A stretch of DNA of 5,099 nucleotides from Betaproteobacteria bacterium (GCA_020028375.1 JAHZNX010000182.1:1-5099), one strand, 5' to 3'. Shown: positions 1 through 5,099, counted from the stretch's first letter. Program-made: numbers and translations. The notes: generated by a model from the sequence alone, not told the origin.

Positions 1-2142
1 CGCCACGGTGCGCTCCAGCCCGGTGCCGACCAGCGGCTTTTCGGGCCGCAGGCAGGGCACCGCCTGGCGCTGCATGTTCGAGCCCATCAGCGCGCGGTTC
101 GCGTCGTCGTGCTCGAGGAACGGGATGAGAGAGGCCGCGACCGACACCGCCTGCGACGGCGCGACGTCCATGTACTCGATGCGGTCGGGAGTTGCCATCG
201 TGAACTCGTTGTGATTGCGGCAGGAAATCAGCTCGTCGGTGAAGCGGTTGTGCTTGTCGAGAGCGGCGTTGGCCTGCGCAATCATGTAGCGCCCCTCCTC
301 GATCGCGGAGAGGTAATGGATCTCGTCCGTCACGCGCCCGTCCTTCACCTTGCGGTACGGCGTCTCCAGGAAGCCGTACTCGTTGGTGCGCGCGTAGAGC
401 GCGAGCGAATTGATGAGGCCGATGTTCGGCCCTTCCGGCGTCTCGATCGGGCACACACGCCCGTAGTGCGTGGGATGCACGTCACGCACTTCGAACCCGG
501 CCCGTTCGCGCGTGAGTCCCCCCGGCCCCAGTGCGGACACGCGCCGCTTGTGGGTGATCTCGGACAAGGGATTCGTCTGGTCCATGAACTGCGAGAGCTG
601 CGAGGAACCGAAAAACTCGCGGATCGCGGCCGATACCGGCTTGGCGTTGATCAAGTCATGCGGCATCAGGTTCTCGGACTCGGCCTGCGACAGCCGTTCC
701 TTCACGGCACGCTCGACGCGCACCAGGCCCGCGCGGAACTGGTTCTCGGCGAGCTCGCCCACCGAGCGCACGCGGCGGTTGCCGAGGTGGTCGATGTCGT
801 CGATTTCGCCCCTGCCGTTCTTGAGGTCCACCAGGATCTTGATCACCGCGACGATGTCATCGGGCGAGAGTTTCCCGGAACCGGTCAATTCGTTGCGCCC
901 GACCCGGCGGTTGAACTTCATGCGGCCGACCTTGGAGAGATCGTAGGTCTCCTCGGCGAAGAAGAGCCGATGGAACAGCATCTTCACTGCCTCCTCCGTC
1001 GGCGGCTCGCCGGGCCGCATCATGCGGTAGATCGCGACCTGCGCGGCCAGCTGGTCGACGGTCTCGTCGATGCGCAGGGTCTGCGAGATGTACGGCCCCT
1101 GGTCGAGGTCGTTGGTAAAGATGGTCTGGATCCTGGCGACCGCGGCCTCCCTCAACTTGGCGAGGAGCGGCTCGGTCACCTCGTCGTTCGCGCTGGCGAG
1201 GACCTCGCCCGTGCCCTTGTCCACCACGTTGTGCGCGAGCACGCGGCCGATTACGAACTCGTCGGGAACGGCGATGCGGTGCAGCCCGGCCTGCTCCAAG
1301 TCGCGCACGTGCTTCACGGTGATGCGCTTGTCCTTGGCGACGATAAGCTTCCCGCCCTTGGTGGCGATGTCGAAGCGCGCGATCTCGCCGCGCATGCGCT
1401 CGGGCACCAGCTCGAACTCGACGCCGTCCTTGCCGAGGTGGAACGTGTCCGACACGAAGAACTCGGCGAGGATCTTCTCCGGCGTGTAGCCGAGCGCCTT
1501 CAGGAGGATCGTCACCGGCATCTTGCGGCGGCGGTCGACCCGGAAATAGATATAGTCCTTGGGGTCGTACTCGAAGTCGAGCCATGAGCCGCGGTAGGGG
1601 ATGACGCGCGCGGAGAAGAGCAGCTTCCCCGAGCTGTGCGTCTTGCCGCGGTCGTGCTCGAAGAACACCCCGGGCGAGCGGTGCAGCTGCGACACGATCA
1701 CGCGCTCGGTGCCGTTGATCACGAACGAGCCGGTGGTCGTCATGAGCGGGATCTCGCCCATGTAGACTTCCTGCTCCTTCACTTCCTTGGCCGTGGGCTT
1801 TGGCGCCTCCTTGTCCATGATGACCAGGCGCACCTTGGCGCGCAGCGGCGCGGCGTAGGTGAGACCGCGCTGCTGGCACTCCTTGACGTCGAACGGCGGC
1901 TCCCCGAGCGCAAAGCTCACGAACTCCAGGCGCGCGTTCTTCGAGTGGCTCTCGATCGGGTAGATGCTCCTGAACGCCGCCTGCAGGCCCTCGGTCTTGC
2001 GCTCGTCCGGCACGACCTTCGCCTGCAGGAACGCCGCATACGAGTCGAGCTGGGTGGCCAGCAGGAACGGCACCGGCAGCACGACGTCGCGCTTGGCGAA
2101 GCTCTTGCGGATGCGCTTCTTTTCAGTGAAGGAGTACGCCAT
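1..2142 (-). CDS. rpoB: DNA-directed RNA polymerase subunit beta, N-terminal 714 residues (3' end outside window)
   Basis: This is the beta subunit of RNA polymerase, which with beta' forms the catalytic core and carries the rifampicin pocket. The reading frame is open from the ATG at 2142 to base 1, exactly 714 codons, roughly half of a usual proteobacterial RpoB (about 1,340-1,400 residues), so it is cut by the window edge and not broken. The protein begins MAYSFTEKKRIRKSFAKRD, as in proteobacterial RpoB. Other landmarks are the INGTERVIVSQLHRSPGVFF stretch, the rifampicin region GSSQLSQFMDQTNPLSEITH with Q518, D521, H531 and S536 (E. coli 513, 516, 526, 531), the TPEGPNIGLI cluster ending at I577 (E. 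coli 572), and R692 (E. coli 687). All are the sensitive-type residues. A GGAG Shine-Dalgarno lies 5 bases before the ATG. It follows rplL after 150 bp and is expected to be cotranscribed with it and with a downstream rpoC. Identification is secure. Confidence 0.98.
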   Translation of the reverse strand, partial: MAYSFTEKKRIRKSFAKRDVVLPVPFLLATQLDSYAAFLQAKVVPDERKTEGLQAAFRSIYPIESHSKNARLEFVSFALGEPPFDVKECQQRGLTYAAPLRAKVRLVIMDKEAPKPTAKEVKEQEVYMGEIPLMTTTGSFVINGTERVIVSQLHRSPGVFFEHDRGKTHSSGKLLFSARVIPYRGSWLDFEYDPKDYIYFRVDRRRKMPVTILLKALGYTPEKILAEFFVSDTFHLGKDGVEFELVPERMRGEIARFDIATKGGKLIVAKDKRITVKHVRDLEQAGLHRIAVPDEFVIGRVLAHNVVDKGTGEVLASANDEVTEPLLAKLREAAVARIQTIFTNDLDQGPYISQTLRIDETVDQLAAQVAIYRMMRPGEPPTEEAVKMLFHRLFFAEETYDLSKVGRMKFNRRVGRNELTGSGKLSPDDIVAVIKILVDLKNGRGEIDDIDHLGNRRVRSVGELAENQFRAGLVRVERAVKERLSQAESENLMPHDLINAKPVSAAIREFFGSSQLSQFMDQTNPLSEITHKRRVSALGPGGLTRERAGFEVRDVHPTHYGRVCPIETPEGPNIGLINSLALYARTNEYGFLETPYRKVKDGRVTDEIHYLSAIEEGRYMIAQANAALDKHNRFTDELISCRNHNEFTMATPDRIEYMDVAPSQAVSVAASLIPFLEHDDANRALMGSNMQRQAVPCLRPEKPLVGTGLERTVA

Positions 2143-2147
2143 ATCAG

Positions 2148-2151
2148 CTCC
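2148..2151 (-). promoter_or_regulatory. Ribosome binding site of rpoB
   Basis: GGAG on the minus strand lies 5 bases upstream of the ATG at 2142. It supports that start, which also matches the family's usual N-terminus. Confidence 0.75.
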
Positions 2152-2193
2152 AGAGAACAATCGGACAAATGGAAATGACCAACGCCGCAATGC

Positions 2194-2216
2194 CCCCAGC
2201 GGCGTGCCGCTCGGGG
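2194..2216 (-). other. Bulged hairpin in the rplL-rpoB gap
   Basis: In the minus-strand RNA, CCCC (2216-2213) and AGCGG (2211-2207) pair with CCGCT (2202-2198) and GGGG (2197-2194). This gives nine base pairs with one bulged G (2212) and a CACG loop. No U-run follows, so it does not look like a complete intrinsic terminator. In E. coli this gap carries an attenuator and an RNase III processing site. A similar role here is inference from position. Confidence 0.5.
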
Positions 2217-2253
2217 TGCATGGAAAGTCGCGAACGGTTCAAGAATAGATCCG

Positions 2254-2275
2254 GGCTGGCAGCGAGCCGCCAGCC
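2254..2275 (-). other. Hairpin just after rplL, possible attenuator
   Basis: A perfect 7-bp stem, GGCTGGC (2275-2269) with GCCAGCC (2260-2254), encloses an 8-base loop and starts 17 bases after the rplL stop. The downstream RNA reads CGGATCTATTCTTG, which is only weakly U-rich, so any termination should be partial. Partial termination here would fit the known need for more ribosomal protein than polymerase subunit. The structure is seen; the function is inferred. Confidence 0.5.
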
Positions 2276-2292
2276 GAAACTCCGCCCCACGC

Positions 2293-2676
2293 CTACTTCA
2301 ACTCGCCGGTGGCGCCGGCCTCCACCAGCTGCTTGAGGAGGGCCTCGGCGTCGGCCTTGGCGATCCCCTCCTTGACCGGCTTGGGAGCGCCGTCGACCAG
2401 GTCCTTGGCCTCTTTCAGGCCGAGCCCGGTCACCGCGCGCACCACCTTGATCACGTTGACCTTGTTCGCGCCCGAGCTGTTCAACATGACGGTGAACTCG
2501 GTCTTCTCCTCTGCGGCTGCGGCAGCAGCGCCGCCGCCCGCCGGCGCCGCCACGGCAACCGTCGCCGCGGCTGCAGAAACGCCGAACTTGTCTTCCATGT
2601 CCTTGATGAGCTGGGAGAGCTCCAGCACCGTCATGTTCGCGATCGCGTCGAGTATCTCTGCTTTGGCCATAGCCAT
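2293..2676 (-). CDS. rplL: 50S ribosomal protein L7/L12
   Basis: L7/L12 is the multicopy stalk protein of the 50S subunit. Its dimers sit on L10 and recruit and stimulate the translation GTPases (EF-Tu, EF-G, IF2, RF3). The 127-residue product has the three expected parts. An N-terminal dimerisation and L10-binding domain spans about 1-33 (AKAEILDAIANMTVLELSQL). A flexible Ala/Gly/Pro hinge spans about 34-57. A globular C-terminal domain covers about 58-127, with the factor-binding stretch NKVNVIKVVRAVTGLGLKEA at 71-90. I chose the ATG at 2676 because AGGAG (2689-2685) is 8 bases upstream. The ATG at 2670 would be 14 bases from it, and an in-frame TTG at 2700 would place that site inside the gene. 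It follows rplJ by 59 bp and precedes rpoB. It ends at a TAG. Confidence 0.98.
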   Translation of the reverse strand: MAMAKAEILDAIANMTVLELSQLIKDMEDKFGVSAAAATVAVAAPAGGGAAAAAAEEKTEFTVMLNSSGANKVNVIKVVRAVTGLGLKEAKDLVDGAPKPVKEGIAKADAEALLKQLVEAGATGELK

Positions 2677-2684
2677 GTTGCTTG

Positions 2685-2689
2685 CTCCT
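2685..2689 (-). promoter_or_regulatory. Ribosome binding site that fixes the rplL start
   Basis: AGGAG on the minus strand is 8 bases from the ATG at 2676 and 14 bases from the next in-frame ATG at 2670. It therefore favours the MAMAKAEIL N-terminus over MAKAEIL. Confidence 0.8.
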
Positions 2690-2722
2690 GTGAGAATCAA
2701 TAGTTGATGGTTTCGATATCCC

Positions 2723-2735
2723 GGTCGGGCCGACC
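2723..2735 (-). other. Short perfect inverted repeat right after the rplJ stop
   Basis: GGTCGG (2735-2730) and CCGACC (2728-2723) flank a single base and abut the rplJ stop codon. As RNA it would form a small hairpin of about four base pairs with a five-base loop. No U-run follows, so it should not stop transcription into rplL. It could protect or mark a 3' end. No function can be shown. Confidence 0.35.
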
Positions 2736-3263
2736 TTACGCGGGCTGCTGCTTCCTGTCCCTGACCGCCGCCAGCGTCCGCGCGAACTTGCCGGGCACCT
2801 CGTTCAAGGTGCGCACGAACTTCGCAATCGGCGCCTGCAGGGTTGCCGCGAGTTGCGCGAGCAGTTCCTGGCGGCTCGGCAGCTTCGCCAGTTCCGCCAC
2901 TTCCCGGGCCGACATCACCACATTGGGCATGGCGCCGGCCTTGATCACGAACTTCTCGTTGTCCTTGGCAAACCCCTGCAGCACCTTGGCCGCGGCCACA
3001 GGATCGCGGGAGATGCCGTATGCAAGAGGTCCCACCATTTTCTCGGTGAGCCCCTTGAACGGCGTGTCCGCGACCGCGCGGCGTGCCAGGGTGTTCTTCA
3101 GCACCCGCAAGTACACGCCGGAACCGCGCGCCTTCCTGCGCAAATCCGTCATGTCCCTCACCGTGATGCTGCGGTACTCGGCCAGAATGACCGCCTGGGC
3201 TCCGGCAAGCTGCGCGCTCACCTCGGCCACTACCGCCCGCTTCTGCTCCAGATTCAGACTCAA
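2736..3263 (-). CDS. rplJ: 50S ribosomal protein L10, TTG start
   Basis: L10 anchors the stalk: its N-terminal domain binds 23S rRNA near L11, and its C-terminal helix holds the L7/L12 dimers. The 175-residue product has the family N-terminus (MSLNLEQKRAVVAEV, compare E. coli MALNLQDKQAIVAEV), the KNTLARRA motif at 56-63, the VGPLAYG segment at 77-83, and a C-terminal helical stretch from about 131 to 170 ending TLAAVRDRKQQPA. The start is TTG at 3263: an in-frame TAG lies two codons upstream, no ATG is available, and the alignment to the family begins at this codon. AAAGGA lies 8 bases upstream. Rplj is preceded by a 265-bp gap containing an L10-type leader, so autogenous translational control by the L10-L12 complex is expected. 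rplL follows after 59 bp. Confidence 0.98.
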   Translation of the reverse strand: MSLNLEQKRAVVAEVSAQLAGAQAVILAEYRSITVRDMTDLRRKARGSGVYLRVLKNTLARRAVADTPFKGLTEKMVGPLAYGISRDPVAAAKVLQGFAKDNEKFVIKAGAMPNVVMSAREVAELAKLPSRQELLAQLAATLQAPIAKFVRTLNEVPGKFARTLAAVRDRKQQPA

Positions 3264-3271
3264 GATCTATA

Positions 3272-3277
3272 TCCTTT
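3272..3277 (-). promoter_or_regulatory. Ribosome binding site of the TTG-initiated rplJ
   Basis: AAAGGA on the minus strand is 8 bases from the TTG at 3263. It supports the non-ATG start, which an in-frame TAG at 3269-3267 otherwise forces. Confidence 0.8.
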
Positions 3278-3284
3278 CACCAAC

Positions 3285-3337
3285 ACGGCGACCGGTGATC
3301 CAGGAGTCACATGCGAAACCTGTTTCGGGCACGCCGT
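3285..3337 (-). promoter_or_regulatory. Possible hairpin linking the L10 leader to the rplJ start region
   Basis: ACGGCG (3337-3332), the last part of the leader's 3' strand, is exactly complementary to CGCCGT (3290-3285), which ends 7 bases before the rplJ Shine-Dalgarno. The pairing would enclose a small hairpin with the palindrome CGAAACAGGTTTCG (3327-3314). Formation could compete with the leader fold and so couple L10 binding to start-site access. The complementarity is seen; the mechanism is inference. Confidence 0.35.
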
Positions 3338-3465
3338 CTGCGTAGGATCGCCGGGACTGGGAATCGAGGATCGAGGGCTGAGCGGCCACTGGAACAGCCT
3401 CTGACCCAACCATCCTTTCATCCGTTCCCGATAAATTAAACCTCACGGTTCCTACGGTCTTTGAC
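3332..3465 (-). promoter_or_regulatory. L10 leader, autoregulatory mRNA element upstream of rplJ
   Basis: The minus-strand RNA carries the hallmarks of the L10 leader, the mRNA site bound by L10-L12 to repress rplJ-rplL. The 5' strand reads GTCAAAGACCGTAGG (3465-3451). Next comes a hairpin AACC-GTGA-GGTT (3450-3439) with a GNRA-type loop, then TTAAT-like sequence. The 3' strand reads CCTACGCAGACGGCG (3346-3332). CGTAGG and CCTACG pair perfectly. From memory, the E. coli leader has the same order: AAGACCGCAGG, a GCAA-capped hairpin, TTAAT, then CCTGCGTAGACGG. Here about 85 extra bases (3431-3347) separate the small hairpin from the 3' strand, so the element is larger than the E. coli form as I recall it. 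The identification rests on motif order and complementarity; no covariance search was run. Confidence 0.8.
3363..3376. repeat. Tandem 7-bp duplication inside the L10 leader insert
   Basis: ATCGAGG occurs twice head to tail at 3363-3369 and 3370-3376 on the plus strand. It lies in the extra segment of the rplJ leader and may reflect slippage there. The repeat is short and could be chance. Confidence 0.6.
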
Positions 3466-3504
3466 AACCCGCCGGCAGTGCGCCTCCGGCGACCCAAAGT
3501 TCTG

Positions 3505-3522
3505 CCCCGGACGGATCCGGGG
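3505..3522 (-). other. GC-rich hairpin immediately after rplA
   Basis: A perfect 7-bp stem, CCCCGGA (3522-3516) with TCCGGGG (3511-3505), encloses a 4-base loop 6 bases after the rplA stop. The RNA beyond it reads CAGAACTTTGGG, with only three U in a row, so it is a poor intrinsic terminator. It may cause partial termination, pausing or 3'-end protection between the rplKA and rplJL units. Confidence 0.5.
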
Positions 3523-3528
3523 CCCCAT

Positions 3529-4221
3529 TCACTGCTGCAGCACGCTCGCCTGGTCCACGCGCACGCCCGCGCCCATCGTGCTCGATACCGAGATCTTCCT
3601 GAGGAAGATCCCCTTCACGCCGGACGGCTTGGACTTGTTCACGGCTTCGACCAGGGACTTCAGGTTCTCGACCAGCGCGTCCACCGAAAAGGAAGCGCGC
3701 CCGATCGTGCACTGGACGATACCGGCCTTGTCGGCGCGATACTGGATCTGGCCGGCCTTCGCGTTCTTGATCGCGGCTGCCACGTCCTGCGTCACCGTCC
3801 CCACCTTGGGGTTGGGCATGAGGCCCCGCGGTCCGAGGATCTGGCCGAGGCTCCCCACCACGCGCATCGCGTCCGGCGATGCGATCACGACGTCGAAATC
3901 GATCTTCCCGCCCTTGATCTCGCTGGCGAGATCCTCGTACCCGACGATGTCGGCGCCGGCGTCCTTCGCCTGCTGGGCCTTGTCGCCCTGCGCGAAGACC
4001 GCGATCCGCACGCTCTTGCCGGTTCCCTTCGGCAGCACCACCGAGCCGCGCACGGTCTGGTCCGACTTCGAGGCGTCGATCCCGAGATTGAGGGAGACAT
4101 CCACCGATTCGTCGAACTTCGCGGTGGCGCCCTCCTTCACCAACTTGAGCGCCGCCTGCGCCGGATACGATTTGTCGCGATCCACCTTCGCGCGCAGCGC
4201 GTTATAGCGTTTGGAAGCCAA
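3529..4221 (-). CDS. rplA: 50S ribosomal protein L1, TTG start
   Basis: L1 forms the mobile stalk at the ribosomal E site and assists tRNA release. In E. coli it also represses its own operon by binding the rplK leader mRNA. The product has 230 residues, the usual length (E. coli 234). Visible marks are FDESVDVSLNLGIDASKSDQ at 36-55, the VRGSVVLPKGTGK stretch at 57-69, and the L1 signature region with GPRGLMPNPKVGTVT at 130-144. By family knowledge domain I is formed by both ends and domain II by roughly 68-159. The start is TTG at 4221, directly after the rplK TAA in the same frame. GGAGG inside rplK sits 8 bases upstream, and no ATG occurs until deep in the protein. The N-terminus (MASKRYNALRAKV) is a little shorter than the common MAKLSKRLK type. 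The stop is TGA. Confidence 0.98.
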   Translation of the reverse strand: MASKRYNALRAKVDRDKSYPAQAALKLVKEGATAKFDESVDVSLNLGIDASKSDQTVRGSVVLPKGTGKSVRIAVFAQGDKAQQAKDAGADIVGYEDLASEIKGGKIDFDVVIASPDAMRVVGSLGQILGPRGLMPNPKVGTVTQDVAAAIKNAKAGQIQYRADKAGIVQCTIGRASFSVDALVENLKSLVEAVNKSKPSGVKGIFLRKISVSSTMGAGVRVDQASVLQQ

Positions 4222-4653
4222 TTAGAGGCCCTCCACGTCGACGCCCATGCTGCGGGCGCTGCCGGCGACGGTGCGCACCGCCGCATCGAGATCCGCCGCG
4301 GTGAGATCGGGCATTTTTGCCTTGGCGATCTCCTCGGCCTGCGCGCGCGTGATCTTGCCGACCTTGTCGCTGTTGGGGCGGGCGCTGCCCTTCTCGATCT
4401 TCGCCGCCTTCCGGATCAGCACGCTCGCCGGCGGCGTCTTCATCACGAAGGTGAAGCTCTTGTCCTGGTAGGCGGTGATGACCACGGGCACGGGCAAACC
4501 GGGCTCCATCTTCTGGGTCTGGGCGTTGAACGCCTTGCAGAACTCCATGATGTTCAGTCCGCGCTGGCCGAGCGCCGGCCCGATCGGCGGGCTGGGATTT
4601 GCCTTGCCCGCCGGCACCTGCAGCTTGATGATGCCAACTACCTTCTTTGCCAT
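4222..4653 (-). CDS. rplK: 50S ribosomal protein L11
   Basis: L11 binds the GTPase-associated region of 23S rRNA, contacts elongation factors, and is needed for the RelA stringent response and thiostrepton action. The product is 143 residues, the normal length (E. coli 142). The N-terminal domain (about 1-72) has the proline-rich thiostrepton-site loop PSPPIGPALGQRGLNIMEFC at 20-39. The C-terminal rRNA-binding domain (about 76-143) ends with RTVAGSARSMGVDV at 127-140, which fits the L11 signature pattern. The ATG at 4653 has AAGGAG (4665-4660) 6 bases upstream. An ATG at 4658 is out of frame. The TAA stop is followed at once by the TTG of rplA in the same frame, which suggests tight translational coupling. 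The nusG stop is 122 bp upstream. Confidence 0.98.
   Translation of the reverse strand: MAKKVVGIIKLQVPAGKANPSPPIGPALGQRGLNIMEFCKAFNAQTQKMEPGLPVPVVITAYQDKSFTFVMKTPPASVLIRKAAKIEKGSARPNSDKVGKITRAQAEEIAKAKMPDLTAADLDAAVRTVAGSARSMGVDVEGL
4230..4234 (-). promoter_or_regulatory. Ribosome binding site of rplA, inside the end of rplK
   Basis: GGAGG on the minus strand lies within the last codons of rplK and 8 bases from the TTG at 4221. It is the strongest Shine-Dalgarno match in the window and decides the non-ATG start of rplA. Confidence 0.85.
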
Positions 4654-4775
4654 GCCATTCTCCTTCGGGTCCTGACGAGCCCGGATTCAGGAGTATCCCT
4701 TACCGGCTCTCCCCGTGTATCCAGTCTTGCGGTCGTAACGCGTCGCAGCTGAATCCTTGATCCCGGGTCCTGCCC
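4654..4775 (-). promoter_or_regulatory. nusG-rplK intergenic leader with paired repeats
   Basis: This 122-bp gap contains the rplK Shine-Dalgarno AAGGAG (4665-4660). It has a 9-bp direct repeat, CAGGACCCG on the minus strand, at 4772-4764 (just after the nusG stop) and 4674-4666 (touching the rplK Shine-Dalgarno). Between the copies lies an 8-bp inverted repeat, GGATTCAG (4756-4749) and CTGAATCC (4690-4683), which could close a 58-base loop. In E. coli the corresponding leader is the binding site of the L1 repressor, so an L1 operator is expected here, but I cannot point to the specific L1 motif. I found no convincing sigma70 promoter, so rplK may be read through from nusG. Confidence 0.45.
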
Positions 4776-5099
4776 CTACGCCTTTTCCACCTGGCCGAAT
4801 TCCAGCTCGACCGGGGTGGAGCGGCCGAATATGGTCACCGATACCCGCAGCTTGCTCTTGTCGTAATTCACGTCCTCGACGTTGCCGTGGAAGTCCGCGA
4901 AGGGGCCTTCCTTGACCCGCACCGCTTCGCCCACCTCGAACAGCACCTTCGGGCGCGGCTTCTCCACGCCCTCCTGGATCTGGTGCAGGATGTTCTGCAC
5001 CTCCTTCTCCGAGATCGGCGTGGGCTTGGTCGCGGTGCCGCCGACGAAACCGGTCACCTTGGCCGTGTTCTTCACCAGGTGCCAGGTGTCGTCCGTCAT
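4776..5099 (-). CDS. nusG: Transcription termination/antitermination protein NusG, C-terminal part (5' end outside window)
   Basis: NusG binds RNA polymerase through its N-terminal NGN domain and contacts Rho or ribosomal protein S10 through its C-terminal KOW domain, coupling transcription with termination or translation. Only 107 codons are visible, against about 177-181 in proteobacterial NusG. The ATG at the very edge is an internal methionine: the first visible residues, MTDDTWHLVKNTAKVTGFVGG, match the end of the NGN domain, so roughly 70 N-terminal residues lie beyond the window. After a linker (about 22-52 of the visible part) comes the KOW domain, with FEVGEAVRVKEGPFADFHGN at 54-73 and the usual C-terminus ELEFGQVEKA before a TAG. 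Its position ahead of rplK is the standard secE-nusG-rplK order; secE itself is not in the window. Confidence 0.97.
   Translation of the reverse strand: MTDDTWHLVKNTAKVTGFVGGTATKPTPISEKEVQNILHQIQEGVEKPRPKVLFEVGEAVRVKEGPFADFHGNVEDVNYDKSKLRVSVTIFGRSTPVELEFGQVEKA

Noticed and set aside
109..1587. Plus-strand open frame of 492 codons
   Set aside because: It is antisense to rpoB, whose protein is unmistakable. The frame is open because of GC-rich codon use, and the predicted protein is a low-complexity Arg/Leu/Val/His-rich sequence with no recognisable domain.
857..1879. Minus-strand open frame of 340 codons
   Set aside because: It is another reading frame of rpoB on the same strand, with an Arg/Ala-rich composition typical of out-of-frame GC-rich sequence.
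2677..2700. Longer rplL start at the TTG at 2700 (adds eight residues)
   Set aside because: The AGGAG ribosome binding site would lie inside the gene, and the family N-terminus fits the ATG at 2676.
3431..3440. AT-rich TTTAATTTAT on the minus strand as a -10 box for rplJ
   Set aside because: No acceptable -35 sits 16-18 bases upstream (TTGTCA is 21 bases away), and the bases match the conserved UUAAU part of the L10 leader, which explains their composition.
3461..3466. Perfect TTGACA (-35-like) on the plus strand
   Set aside because: No -10-like sequence lies at a workable distance, no plus-strand gene follows, and the bases belong to the conserved L10 leader strand.
3267..3497. Minus-strand frame of 76 codons upstream of rplJ
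   Set aside because: It overlaps the structured L10 leader, has no recognisable domain, and ends at the TAG just before the rplJ start. The RNA structure explains the region better. A leader peptide cannot be fully excluded.
3505..3522. Intrinsic terminator after rplA
   Set aside because: The hairpin is strong but lacks a U-run, so I list it only as a hairpin.
3478..4752. Plus-strand open frame of 424 codons
   Set aside because: It runs antisense across rplA and rplK and is His/Arg/Leu-rich with no known motif. It is a compositional shadow of the real genes.

Overview
The window is a conserved housekeeping block, read entirely from the minus strand: nusG (5' end cut off at the right edge), rplK, rplA, rplJ, rplL and rpoB (3' end cut off at the left edge). 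In transcription order the products are NusG, ribosomal proteins L11, L1, L10 and L7/L12, and the RNA polymerase beta subunit. This is the classic bacterial L11/L10/rpoBC arrangement. The high GC content, L10 and L1 sequences of proteobacterial type, and the TNPLSEITHKRRVSALGPGG form of the RpoB rifampicin region point to a GC-rich betaproteobacterium or close relative. That placement is inference from remembered family patterns, not a search.

Layout from right to left: nusG C-terminal part (5099-4776); a 122-bp gap with a 9-bp direct repeat and an 8-bp inverted repeat; rplK (4653-4222); rplA (4221-3529), which follows the rplK stop with no spacer; a 265-bp gap holding a GC hairpin and an L10-type mRNA leader; rplJ (3263-2736); a 59-bp gap; rplL (2676-2293); a 150-bp gap with two hairpins; and rpoB from 2142 to base 1, exactly 714 codons with no stop. 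rpoB is open to the window edge. No gap between genes exceeds 300 bp.

The genes supply translation and transcription machinery together. L11 and L1 belong to the factor-binding and E-site regions of the 50S subunit. L10 plus L7/L12 form the stalk that recruits translation GTPases. NusG and RpoB are transcription components. In well-studied relatives L1 represses the rplK-rplA unit and the L10-L12 complex represses the rplJ-rplL unit, by binding mRNA. The sequence supports the second loop directly through a recognisable L10 leader.

I see no mobile element, CRISPR array, tRNA, rRNA or undescribed protein system. The points worth a second look are regulatory: TTG start codons on the two genes for the autogenous repressors (rplA and rplJ), a same-frame zero-gap rplK/rplA junction, an apparently enlarged L10 leader, and paired repeats in the nusG-rplK gap.
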